64,000 nucleotides of DNA from Saxidomus purpurata (taxonomy: Eukaryota > Mollusca > Bivalvia > Venerida > Veneridae). Numbering within the stretch: position 1 is the stretch's first letter; each line of letters begins with the position of its first letter. A program made the translations under genes and the position numbers. Below are positions 13,446 through 27,200 of this stretch, one piece after another. The stretch lies in contig JAFMSR010000002.1 in NCBI GenBank assembly GCA_022818135.1, forward strand, positions 57,025,771 through 57,089,770. Reading direction: 5' to 3'. The notes beneath the pieces are model-generated. The model did not search any database and was not told where the DNA came from. It saw only the letters and a list, made by a program, of their open reading frames with translations.

Positions 13446-15417
13446 GAATTTCAATAAAGAAAGCATCTGCCAAGTACGGTAACGTTGTCTTCAATAATGA
13501 AGAATTTGTGAATGAAAATGAGATCACTGATAATTTCTTGTTTTGGTATATATTTGCTGCAAAAAAAAATATATGTAGACATTACCATACCTCAACATTA
13601 AATGGCAGTAAACCTTGATTTAAATACCATAGATTTACTTGAATAAAATCAGATGACGAAGGTTTTCAAAATTAGTTTTATGGTTTTCGAAAAACGATTA
13701 TTCCTATCATTCTGCATGCTCGAGCAACACAAGTCCCTTCAGTGCTTTGATTTCCTTTGTGTATTTTTTCTGTTACATCATAACTAGCCTCTATTATAAT
13801 AACGGAAGTTGTTTAGTTTGCTGACTCGATTTGGTTGAAGGCGTTAGCATCGAGCCAGACATTTTATATGACAAAGTAAGAAGTTTAAAACCGGAGGTAG
13901 GAGTTTTGTACTTGTTCTTCGCAGAAATCCTATTAACCTGTTTGTATATTTTCATTCAGCTTATATTTTTATTTCTTATCACTGTAAATTGTTTTGCATG
14001 TAAAAGTAGTCAGTTTTCATTAAACAAAAGAAGAAACAGGTGAAAAGTGAAAATAAACAAATGACCATGCAATACAAAGTTAAATTACGTGTTTGTTACT
14101 AAAAACAACCATTTGACCTTGACCTTCAATTAGAGGTCAAGTGTAAAAATGTCTGTAAAATGTTTAAAATAGATTGCTAATCAAAATGTTTGAAAGAAAT
14201 AATACAAAAACCATTAAAATATACCAAAATATTGCAAAAGATGCAATAAGTATTGATGAACTTAACCCTATTTAACATTTAAAGGGCGTGACCTTGACCT
14301 TGAAAATAAACTATTTCCACCAATGGAACTTTTGGGAACTTTGTGGTTTCTGAAACTACAGATGTTGGTGATACTGAAAATACATGTTTCATTTCTGTTC
14401 AAATTTATTCCCACTTTAGCATATTTTTGAGCTAGGATGACTGTACTATTTCCTATATTGAATATTCGTGCAGCGCTTCAATGTCATTACCTAATGTCAA
14501 ATACATTATTCTGCAAAATATCACCGTCGTTCTCCTTTCTGATAGAACGAAACTGCAAGGCACTGCCAAAACAGAGTTGTCAGAAGCACCACAGAAATTG
14601 CACACTTTTATTATTTTTTACTACTTACTTGAGTACTCAATCACAAAAAGAAATGATGAGAAACATCCACAGAATAGACCGTGCCACTTTCATAAGTATT
14701 TGATGAGAACCGCCGATTTAAAGAAGGCACAGTGTTTTAAGTAGATGCATTAGAGCTTATCTGTTAAGAGTTTGTCGAATGCACGTTGGTTTAAGTAATC
14801 AAGTATAGTTATGGGACATCCTTTGGTATAAAAACATTTACACCCGCTTGTAAATGAATAAAAAGGAGTAGTTTGCCGAGCACAACACTAGCAAACTTTA
14901 TTCTGAGTTCGTTGACTTGACCCGCTTAGCTGTTACGTCATCCTATCTAGTTATTTTTCCATTTAGTATTTCATTTCACATATAATTGAATCAAGTATAT
15001 AAATACTGATTTAATAAAAATGACATTTAATACGAGGCCGAGCGCTTTCATTTTCGTGATTTTGAGCAATAATACCCCATATATTAATCAGGAACTTTGC
15101 TATTTCAATCGACAAAATCACTTTTGTTTTAATACCCCTAATGTTTACCGTTTTCTCTTCCTATTTTGTTTCCTTTCCCATAAACGAGTAAACATTGTTT
15201 TGATGTTGATCGCAACTTATCAATGTTTTATATCGTTAAGAATACATATATGTAAAGTGAATCAAAATAGCTAGTCATAAAAGCATCATTACATTAGTCC
15301 ATAGTTTACAAAGTGAACTGTAATACATGTATGTACAATGAAAGTAAGGTAAGCGCAAGTAATAAATGCATGTTGTTTTTTACGAACTTTACAAGCTGTT
15401 TTAATTATACATACGGA
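13446..15417. other. Intergenic / 3' flank of the metalloprotease gene
   Basis: No exon supported. A 'tttgaccttgaccttcaatt' repeat fragment lies at 14110-14310. AATAAA on the minus strand at 14897-14902 could serve as poly(A) signal for the metalloprotease gene ending at 15418. Confidence 0.45.
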
Positions 15418-15629
15418 TTAACTGCACTTTGGAATGTCACAATAATCCCAGCTTCTTCCAAGGTAGCACCAAGGGGAGTTTTCACCAAGAAGTCGACATC
15501 CATTGCCTTCAGCTTTTCCTTTGTACCAGTTAGTATTCGGGGAATTCGAATCCCAATTTTGGCATGGGATTCCTTTCTTCGTCGAATTTATTTCCCCAGT
15601 ATATTCGACATGCTTGCTATAACATGTAC
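15418..15629 (-). CDS. Metalloprotease terminal exon: third kringle and stop
   Basis: Acceptor tttcaatag, phase 1 in, joined to the previous exon as KDG-TCYSKHVEYTGEINSTKK. It continues GIPCQNWDSNSPN, GNGCRLLG, SPWCYLGRSWDYCDIPKCS and stop at 15418-15420. It is a short but complete kringle with six Cys, and the protein ends two residues after the last Cys-containing motif begins (KCS). Confidence 0.92.
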
Positions 15630-17826
15630 CTATTGAAATAAACAAGACAGGCATAGGGGCGTGTACCTACACATAGTCAACACTGATAATTGCGTAATTT
15701 TGTGATACTAGTTAGTAAACTTTAAAACGTCAAACATTTGCATTCTTTGTATAGGTATTTTGTTTGAAAAGGCGTCGGAGGATAAAGAAGAAAGAGATGT
15801 AAAACATGCATATTGAGACCATATATTTACAAGAACTGGGACATAGTAATTCTTATTCATGTTAAGAACTTTTCAACATTAAAAAATGAACTGTTTTCCT
15901 TCCGTTCGATTTTCATTTTGAAATAGAATCGTTGCCGTACTATGGAGCAATAAATATTTAGTTTCATTCTTTAAGCACACTTTGCAAGCGTGTCTAAATG
16001 AAAGCTAGTAAGCCGGATGTGGTATCACACGTGAAAAGGTAGAGAAAAGGTTTTACATGAGGGGACTCGGGGATGCCGCCAACATCTGAGACAGAGTTTC
16101 GTCAATTTTAAACGTTTATTGGTTACCTAAATATCTAGTCTGAAAGTTTAATGGCTTATTTTAAAGGATGTGTAGCAAGTATATAGCATAATGCTTAATT
16201 AGTGAATCAAACGCTTTACGAGAAAAAAAAAGAACATTCAGGAATGAAAAAATGATGGGGTTTTTTTGTTTTGCTCACTGTCTGTGCATTTCAAACGTCA
16301 GGGAATTTGTGTACTATCAAGGAGGCGTTGCGTGGGCACTACTCACGTTTAGTGATATTTTAAATTTCTACTTACCGTCTTTGCAGATTTTTGTGTCGCA
16401 AAATTCCCATCGTTTGTCGACGTCAGTTGTATAACACCAGGCATATGGTTCATTGTCAACATTTCTGCAGAAATTTCCAGCATCAGCGACTGTTGTGTCG
16501 GGAAAGTCATTGTCGCTTGTAAACCTATGTTTGTGTGGTTCCTGAGAATCCCATCTTTGACATGTTAGTCCGGACTTCGTCTTACTTTGCATTTTTTGAT
16601 ATTGCCAGTTTTCGTCTGCACATTGTTTTTCCCTATCTGAAATGTACATTTATACAATGTAACATGTCAAATGTTTAGGAAAACTGTCCGTGAAAGGCTC
16701 AAATAATAACTTTGAATTGCTTATTCATTTAAGGTAGAATTAAGCATATTGTCTCAAGTTATACTCAAATACTTCAGCAAACGCTTTGAATGATCTTTTT
16801 GAGACTTGAAAAGATTGACATCAAAGATTTTTTTACAAAATATTCTTGATCTTAAAGGTATATGCATTACTGAGATTCAATGTTATTTACTCTACTCAAC
16901 GTTTTTACAAAAATATTCGCAAATTAAAGCATTTTGCAAGAGGTTGAAGGATACTAATATTGTTAACTATGTATTTACTTTAATTACAAAATGCATGTAT
17001 CATATAACATATGTATTACTGTTGACCTATAATTCAGGTGACTCGAACACTGACAAGCACTGTCTTGTTTACTAAAGACTAAGATAGTTGTATCTCATCA
17101 AAACATAAACATATTTTGAAAAACTGTAATAGCTGTGTATGTGCCTTTTTATGTCCATACTTGTATATGAATTATTTTCTATAAATTTAGCATTACATAG
17201 ATCTTTTCCCAATGTGCATATTGAATACATAATTGAAGTAAAACTAAACAGTCCATCGATCATTTACTGTTCTATAGGCAGTACTTGTCTTTTATAAAGA
17301 GAGCATTACATTCGTTAAATGCGAATAAAAATTGAGATTCATCAAAACCAGATGACTAAGCAAAACGAAACGCTTGTCCGAAAAAGCTTGTCCTCCCTTT
17401 AGATGAGACAAGCTATGAACATTGTATTGAAAAGTGAAAGGATCTACTATCCCACGGCTCAAAACTACACTGTATTAATACTTACAAGATGAAAGAATTT
17501 TATACCACTTAAACACTGGATGTCGTACTATTTGTGAAAATCATGTCAATACAAAGATTTGAGAATATGGCTTAAACATATTGACCCCTTTGTTGTAAGG
17601 AATACTGATATCATTATGCATCCCAAAAATATTTTTTCGATGAAATATATTAGACGAAAACACATTTTATCGATTTATTGCAAAACAGGTGTTGATGTTT
17701 TCTTTTGCTGTAAGAACCAGCCACATACCTGTACTGTAACCTCAAGCACTTATATAAATGCAATCCCCATATTATTCTTAAATGTTTGTTTCACGGTTTT
17801 ATTTTTATAAAAAAAAAAAAGAGGGG

Positions 17827-17863
<37 letters not shown>

Positions 17864-18176
17864 ATATTTTTAAAAAAAAAAAAAAAAATTTTTTCCATAA
17901 AAAAAAAAAAAAATAAAAAAAAAAAAAAATTTTTTTTTTTTTTTAAAAAATAAATAATAAAAAAAAAATTTTTATTATTTTTTCCCGAAATTTGTTGTTG
18001 TTCAAAAAAAAAATCCAAAACGAACCAAAAAAGACCAAGGTTTTTTTTTGGGTGGGGGGGGGGGGGGGTTTTTGCGGGACCAGCAAAAAAAGGGGTCAGA
18101 AACTTTTCTTTTATTTTGAAAAAATAAAAAATAAAAAATATAATTTTTTATTTAAAAAAATAAAAAAAAATAAAAA

Positions 18177-18220
<44 letters not shown>

Positions 18221-21200
18221 TAAAAAAAAAAAAAAAAAAAAAAAAATTTTTAATTTTTTTTTTAATTTAAATATAATTATATTATATTAAAAAAAAATTA
18301 AAAAAAAAAAAAAAAAAGTTGTTTTTTTTTTTTTTTGTGGTTTGGGGGGGTTTTTTCCATCATCAAAACAAAAGGCCCCAAAATTTTTTTTTTATGTTGT
18401 GTTTTATAACGGTGTGGTTTGTTTTAAATCCCATCTCTGACATGTGTATCCAGACTTTGCAATGTTTTTTGTCCCTAAATAAGTTTCCGCCCATTTCTTG
18501 TAACAATTTTCAGCATCTTGAATATATGAACATGTGTATTAGCTTTCACCTAAAGTTTTACATTAGTTTAATTAACGTCAAAACGATACCGAAAGCGTAA
18601 TGATTGCCGTAAACCATACGTCGATGGCGTCGTTAAAATGACGTCATTTTTGCTATGCTTTCTAATGACATTTTATTGAAATAATCTTAAGTAGAGACTT
18701 AAAATAAACAGATAAATTGTTGGTATCGATGTAATATCACGATAATTTCACTCGTGAACACCAAAAGAAGTTATTAATTTCACTTTTGGTGCTCATCGGT
18801 GAAATTATAACGTGGTATTAAACCGAAACTAACAATTATCCTCTATGTATCAGCTAAAAAAACTAATAAATATACAAACGAATGTCAATGGTTGATCAAC
18901 ATAAAGCATAAACAATTAAAAATGTGAACAACACAGTTTTGACACCAACCTTGCTTCAGAAGACGTTATTTTTGCCCAGAAATGTACATTTATTTTTACA
19001 AGTCGCATATATAACCTTGGCGTTATATTTTCATTGAAACTATCTTTGTCCATATATAAACCGATTTTGGAATGTGACTGATAGTTTCCAAAACTATTTC
19101 CATCTCTTCGTCAACCCGAAAATTAACACACATTTCTAACCCAGAAGTTTTCCCCTAGAGCAATTGTTCAAAAGCTGTGTCAGCCGAATATTACATATTG
19201 TGTACGACCAACTCACTCATTCTTTGTCTAGTTCAGAAAAGACTGTATCCGCAATCGTTCTTCGTCATCTTTTTAAAATACATCAGTGCAGCCATTACTA
19301 TGTTATCTGCGGAAAACTTCATACCCGTTGCGGCGTTGTATGCATAACAGGTAATTCAAATTATTGTTGCTTAGATGGTTACATTTGCTTTTACTTACCT
19401 CCAGTTGTCTCTGGATTAACTGTTTCTCCTAAAATACAAAAGAAAGAAACTTATTTATTATAAATATAAATGAGGTTGCTTAACAGAGAATAAGAATTTA
19501 ATAAATTTATACCATACCGAACCGACAGCATACGTGCAGAAAAAAAGAAAAATAATATACCAACCAACCAACACCCAACTTAATGGTATTTTAAGATAAA
19601 TCCATGTGTATTTTTAGAAATTTACATCAACATCCCTCTATGCATGAAGAAGAAATGCTCCGGACAAAGCTATTCTTGAATTTGACCTTTAACCTTGACC
19701 TTAGAGACCTGGTTCTTGCGCATGACACTCCGTCTCATGGTGGTGAACATTTGTGACCAGTAACATTAAAATCCCGCCATGCATGAAGAAGAAATGCTCC
19801 GGACAAAGTCATTCTTGAATTATTTTTGAATTTGACCTTTAACCTCTAAGTGTGACCTTGACCTTAGACCTAGGGACCTGGTTCTTAAGCATGACACTCC
19901 GTCTTATGATTGTGAACATTTGTGCCAAGTTATTTTAGAATCTCTTGATACATGGATAAGTTACAACCCGGACAAACTAAACTCGGACGGACGCACGCAC
20001 GGCCCGCACGGACGCATACACGCACATACATCGAAACGCCATTTGGACAACTATATCGAGCTCACCGAAAGCGGGCTCGACAAAAAAGCATTAGCTAACT
20101 ATTAGATAAGACATCATACATATTGAAAATGTGAACGGAAATTACTAATTCAGGACTACGCCTGCTTATCAGTTTCTCGGAACGATGGCTCATGCTTTTG
20201 CGAACATGTTGTTTTACTAATCTAGCAACAATAGTAATAAAAGAGATGACACCCTTAGCATCGATTTCTGTTATCGAGATTATATACATGGGGTCTCCTA
20301 CAGATACTTAAATTATGTATTATTTTTACTTTTTTACCTGTTTTTGAAACACACAATGAAGAAATACACCACTGAAATGTAAATCAAACTCTATATATCA
20401 TTTAATATTTCAAAAATTATTTTTACCTTCTTAACTCTAAAATCTCATATCCTTCGGTCATATAACTTTGAATTCTATTCTGTCCACGCCCACAAACGTG
20501 AATTTTAACACGTCAATACGCTGAAAACTGCATTTCATCATTGCTTTTATGAACTCAATACAAAATGCAGCGACAACTTAAGACTGTTCCCTAGTTTTAT
20601 GGTATTTGAGCGAGTAAGTGTTCGTATCTGTTATATCGCCATTAATCTAACTTAAACTGTATGACAAAACGTACTTGTGATTTGAAATTTTCTGTGCTGA
20701 GCTGTAAATTATTTAAATCACTTTCATTTCAAAACATTGAGTTTAATTAATTAAAGATAATCAGTGAGACATATGACATATGACACATTTATGTAGTAAA
20801 AATACATAAATTATGCTTGATCAAATCTTCGGTCATATTTACGAACATATTTTTCAAAAGAAACTGGAGTCACAACAGCAGTGATAAAACGTAATGGTTG
20901 TTACAAATATGGAACGCGTAAACTGCCAGGTCTTGACAGTTTTTAGCCAGTAGATTGTCCGCTTGCTTTTGTAATGCGCATTCTGAAAAGCACTTATTAA
21001 GTTCCTGACATTCTAAACCGCAAGAGGCTTTCGAGTAAAGTAGTTCTTCTAAGGGTTATACTTCGGCAAAAGGAATAGAAATTAACATTATAGGAAATGT
21101 ACATTATAGGATATAGGAAATGCACACAACGATGTAATAAATGAATGCAACCATTTGATACAGATTTACACCATATACTTGTAAATGCACAGAACAAGTT

Positions 21201-24200
21201 ATTGTACCTACAAAATTTGAAATTTTGAAGTTAACACATGACAAATTATGTTTTATACACAACAAAATAAATAAAATCAATACCAGACAGTCGAGGCGAT
21301 CCAGATATAAAAGGCATTACACTGCAATATGCGTATGTATGATAGTATAACAAACAGTTTTAATATAGAAGTATTTTTAAGGAAACATTACCGCAAAATG
21401 TGTCTTGGAATTGATATCCTAAATTATCATGCCTTCTATGTTTCATTAATTATGAAGCTGTAAGATAAGAATTTAAGAATACTTGATAGGCATTGTCTAC
21501 CATGCTATAACACTACCTTATTAGCAGACGGTAGACCACATGGTGTTCCATCTGCAGTAGAAAAGCGTTTGCACCCACTTTCGGCAACACAATTCATACC
21601 ACTACAGAAGTCGGGATCTGTCACATCCTGCGAAACAGACAAAACTTCTAGTTTTAATGGTTATATCTATTTTTCTTAATATTCCTTGTCGATTTTGATG
21701 CGTGACCTTTGCATGTTTTATTGCTTTTATTTACTATTATTGTTACTTAAGATTTACTTTGCAACATAACAAAAAAAGAACAACACTTGCAAATGTGATG
21801 GACGTTTTATATCTTTTTATAGTGATAACAGCAGTTTCTATTTTTGAAAGAGCGTAATCACGCAATGAAGACAAATGTTTAAACTTGGCAGTTAATTTAA
21901 ATAAATTCATGACAAAAACACGCTATCTAAACAGACTATTGTAATCACTTGGTATTTATTCAGCGTATTTGCATATATGACAGTGTTATCAAATAATCGA
22001 ACATAACAGGAGAATATTTTTAAGTTACTTTATTATGTATTTAACACTGAGACATATGTATTTTCCGCAAAAAATCGCCAACAAATCAGTAATTACGGAA
22101 AAAGTACATGTAGAAATCAGATTCAATATCACCACGCTACTTAATTTGGTAACTGTTTTGAAAAGATGTTTCTCGTGACTCTTGCATGTCAACAATTTTA
22201 GTTAGGTCGCCTAACATTAGATCGTTGCATCTTGTTTATACAATCACGTAATTTTATCTTCTATTTCATGTTTAAATGCCATTTAAAATCAAGAGAGTAT
22301 CAAACGGCATATAATAACAGGGTTATTATCCGGCATATAATAAAAGGGTTATTATCATAGTAATGTGGTCCAGATGCCGGATTCGGTCCGTGCTCCGGTC
22401 TCGTATGATCCCATACACGTTAACACGACTCGAGCAAATCCGTCATTCTTGATCACATTACTATGTTAATAACTCTATTTTATTATGACGGCATTTATAA
22501 ATCACGTCCAATCTTGCTTGATGATATACGAACAAGGATGTGTATTGCTAAGAAACAGAATAAATGCACATACAAGTTTCTTACATTGCAGAGTACTGAT
22601 TGTTTTTCTTGGTTTATGAACAGTTTACCAAAATTCAAATCTATACATTGTTCTGTTATATTTCGGATTTCTCCAGGCATTTTGCTTGTGTATGCATTCC
22701 ATTCATCACTGTTGTACACATCTGCGTTGTCTAAAAGGCAGGTTTGTCCTGTCCTATAAGTATAAAGCAGTAAGGGTAGTAATATAGATATTGAAATACA
22801 AAACAAATCAAATCAAGCCAACTGCCTACCAGTTTCATGTAAAACACATATAATGTAGATATTTGTTTTGACTATTCGTTAAACTATAGGGTATAGTATA
22901 AGCCAATATTTTACATTTATTATGCAAAGGACACGTCTCAGGGGTTTATCTAAGATATCTTCACACTTAGAATTGTACTTATGAATTTACAAGACCTTCT
23001 GTCTAAAATTATGTAAATCCAAAAACATGTTTTACCTGCTTCTACTAGTCGGTCAGTAATTCAGTAGTGTCAGAATATATAAAATACTCCCGTGAAAAGG
23101 TTTTTCTTACCCTGCTAAATATGGTTGCAACTCCTTCTTTACTGAACACTCACTGAAGTTCCAGTATCTTCCTATTACTGTACTGCCCATGACATAACCG
23201 TCAGCAGGGTCGCAAGTCATGTCCGTGTATCTGTCCTTATTAATATGATACAGTCCGAAACTGTAAAGTGTTAGAAAAATGCACGAAAATTAATAATTTA
23301 AAGTACGTTGAATCACTATCATGAGTTTAATATTCTTTTCTTCATTACAATACATTATAATTATTATAATTATGTGTACATTATAATACACAAAGCCGTC
23401 GCACTCGTGATTTAATTATTATACATCCGACCTTCTTATTAGATTTTATTCCACTATAAACTACAGGGACATATTTGTCATTTCTTAAAAATAAAGATTA
23501 TCTTGCGTTATTCAAAATTAGACATTTATGATAGACGTATTAATTTATGTATTGACACACAGGTATAGGAATCCAAACACTCTATCCTATTTCACTAAAA
23601 TCATGACTTCATTGCTATCATTTAATGCATGTTTAAGCTGCATTATATGTTTCACCATTTTAACCCCAGTTACTGTCGATTATCACTTTGAACATATTTG
23701 TTACTCTTTCCAATATTGCTTGAGATTAGTCCACTGATGTATATACTTAAATATTGTTGTAAGATTCTAAAATTATATAAATACTCAGTGCATTTGACGT
23801 CGTCATTGACATTGTATTACGTAATGCAACTTTAGGTGCTGTTTTTTGTTTTGTTTTGATTTTGTTGTTTGTTTTTTAAGGAGGGTAGCGGGTTTCTGAT
23901 ATACTCGAAAATGAATATAATACAGAAAGTAATCCCTAAACACCATCAAACATATAACATTTACATGCCGTAACTTTGAGAACAGGAAGCAGAAGAGGAA
24001 CACACTGCAGCTTATATATTAGATGTATGAAGACAAAACCTTTGCCAAATGCACAATGTTCAATACCAGAAAAGATCCTAGTTTTAAAAAGAAACAAAAG
24101 ATTTGAAATTTCTAAGTTTCAGGAATAATTATTTCTCAAACAAAAAGAAGAACAAAAGAAGAAGAAATATGACTTACCCGTGCCCAAATTCGTGTGCAAC

Positions 24201-27200
24201 TATGCGAGCTTCGTACGCCAATTGTGTTCCCGTTGAAATTGACCAACCCCAGCCCGCTGTTTTACAAATACAGGCAAGACAGTTTGCACCAGCGTAACCT
24301 TGTGCAGCTGTTCTGAGAATAAATATATTGTATAAAGGCCGTTCCATTAATTATTTCAATTAGTTTAATAAAAGTACGTTATTTAGATGTATAAGTCGTT
24401 AATGCAGAAGTAAGGAAGTTTTATCGGCCCAACAAGTACTCTCACTTCTTAGAAAATGATCTTACATTCCTTTCATAGGACTGATTTAGGAAGGGCTTGC
24501 ATGATGCTCGGAAACGATTTCGTAGCCATGTTTCTGTCGAGGGAGCCAATTAGATATACGCGACATATATTTGCTTTCTGTTTCAATGGTTAATCAGAGA
24601 ATTTGCCGTTTGGTCAGGGGTAGACAGGGTAAGCACTTTTGCAATCCCGTTTTCGGCAGACCGGAAGCCAAAACAAACATAGAATGATGATTAAATGCAC
24701 TGTATTTGTTAATTAAGAAATAGCTATATTATACAAACTTATTTTAGTTTAATCATCTAATACATAGAATATATAAAATACCTGACTGTGACATTATGCA
24801 GAAGACGTCAGATTTAAAAACTTACCAAAGCAGACAATCGATTTAAATGCGTATCGCTAAACTGAGCTATACAACGTTTTAACGTGGAGTAATGACGTCA
24901 GTGTGATGACGTAAACGTTTTTATTAATTGTTTTGTCATCCGGAACCGAAACACTGTGTGACGGTTAATCCTGAATTGTCTTGGCTTTTTTTAGGGAAAA
25001 CAAAATGAAGGTATTCTAATGTTTAACTGTCGCAACCAAAAATAATACTTAGTTTCTTAATCACATGCGACTGATGTATTTATACAGATATTATTTCTAT
25101 TTCTATATTTTATTTTTCTGCGCGGGAGTAAATAAGAAGAGTCGGAAGGAGCTACTTCCTTGTCCGAAACTCCGCCTACTTTTCCGAGTGCTTTAATCAT
25201 ATAAAAACACTCGAATTGAATATAGAAATATACCATAGGCATATTAGAATTAACAATAGCGCACTGGCTTTCAATTACTGATACTTTACCACACTATGCA
25301 TTTGCAAATGTCAAAGGTTCTCATGAACATAACAAGAGTGCCAAACTATCACAAAATACGCCCGTCAAGGAGGCATAACTAGTATCCGGCAGTTCATAGG
25401 TTTTAAAAAACCTGTTTCAACAATAGAGTTGACAAGGCTGATTGCATCAGATGTCGATAAATCAAAGGCCATAATCCACAAGTGCCGTGGGTGAATTTGC
25501 TGGTTATCGAACTCGGCCTAGACATTATACACACAAATATGTTCACCAAGTTTTATAAAGATCGGATTAAAACTTTTTGACATAGAAAGTGGACAAGGCT
25601 GATTGCATCAGATGTCGATAAATCAAAGGCCATAATCCAAAAGTGCCTTTGGCGATTTGGCTTGTTATGGAATTTGACCCAGACATTATACCCACAAACG
25701 TGTTCAGCAAGTTTGGTGAAGATCGGATGAAAACTGTTTGACGTAGAGAGCGGATAAGGCTAATTGACCATTTTGGATAATTCAAGGTCAAAATCCATAA
25801 GTGCCTAAGGCGATTTGGATGGTTATCAAACCTGGCCTAGAAATTATGCCAACCAATGTATTCAGCAATATTTGATCAAATGAAAACTGTTTGACTTAGA
25901 GAGCGGACAAGGACAACGTGTGGACACCGCCCGCCGCATGCGTTCCTATAATACATCCCTGCAAAACAATTACTTTTGTTGTGTTCATGCTTTATTATAC
26001 CTTTGCAGACACTAACTGCAAAATCTTACCTTATGAAGGTTAAAGTGATATGAATGTCAGTTTGCCTGCAGAGAAATACAAGTTAATGTACTTACGGCGT
26101 GAATGTGTACACGTGGTCTGCGGTCAAAGTACCATTATCCCTCAACGGCTTATACATGCTTGAAAGAAAACTTCCAAAATGTATGCCTGTCTTAACCCTG
26201 CCGTCTTCGTTATAAAGCTCTACTTTAAGCATATCATCCGTCTGTTTCTAAATGTTTTAAAATATAAAACACATGAATATGAGAAACGATCTTCAACAAC
26301 ATATTTTTTTGTAATAAGCCAATATGATGCACAACGCGAGAAAATGGACATAAGGCAAACTTCTGACTTTTTAAGAATTTATCATCTTCGTTTAAAACAA
26401 CGTTTTTGTTCTTAAAATGTATGGCCAATATCCCCTTCCCTATATCTATTTGATTATATTAAATGCGATTCCAATGCTTGATCATGATAGGAACAAAGTA
26501 TTAAGGACGACACTTGTAAAATGAAAATTCATGCCAAAAATATTAGAAAAGTATTGTTAAACTTCGTTAACCTGATTATAAATAACTCGAGGACCCGGAA
26601 TAACTCGAGATCTTTCGTCGGCCCCGGTCATACTTCATATATGTTTAACTATTGATCACCATGAATAATTCGAGCATCTCGATGAGCACCTGCGGTCCCG
26701 TCGGTTAGTGCTGTTAATAATTCACCTGTGGCAACTCGAAATCGCTGATTAAATACATTTGTTCATGCCCTTCGACAGAGCATCTGTAATTTTGGACAGT
26801 TGCTATCCTAGTCATTTGCGTGCAACCAACCGCACAATATTTGAGGGTTGCCAAAAGGATTTCGTCTTTGAAACACAAATGTAAAACAAAAACACTTTTT
26901 AAGTTCAATTTGATTCTTATGCAATTAGTTTCAATCCGTTTTTTATTAAGTATTAATTAATCCTTAGGTTGTGAAATGACTTCTGTTTGCATTATTTACT
27001 AAACATAAACATGATCTGTTATATATTTTATCATAAGTTACATATATTCCATGTAGTTCTAAATGTTTTATCAATAGTGCAATTATTAATATATATCTTT
27101 ACATGTTTCACAAGTCTTTCCCTTAAAGTATTTACTGCGATTTTGGTGTATTTCAATTTCATGTATTCCATAATGTTTAGTATTATTTATTTATTAATAT

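Noticed and set aside
20095..20325. Possible extra metalloprotease exon after tctgtag at about 20300
   Set aside because: It would be positioned to repair the phase mismatch before the first kringle, but the translation has no cysteines or family similarity and the donor is weak.
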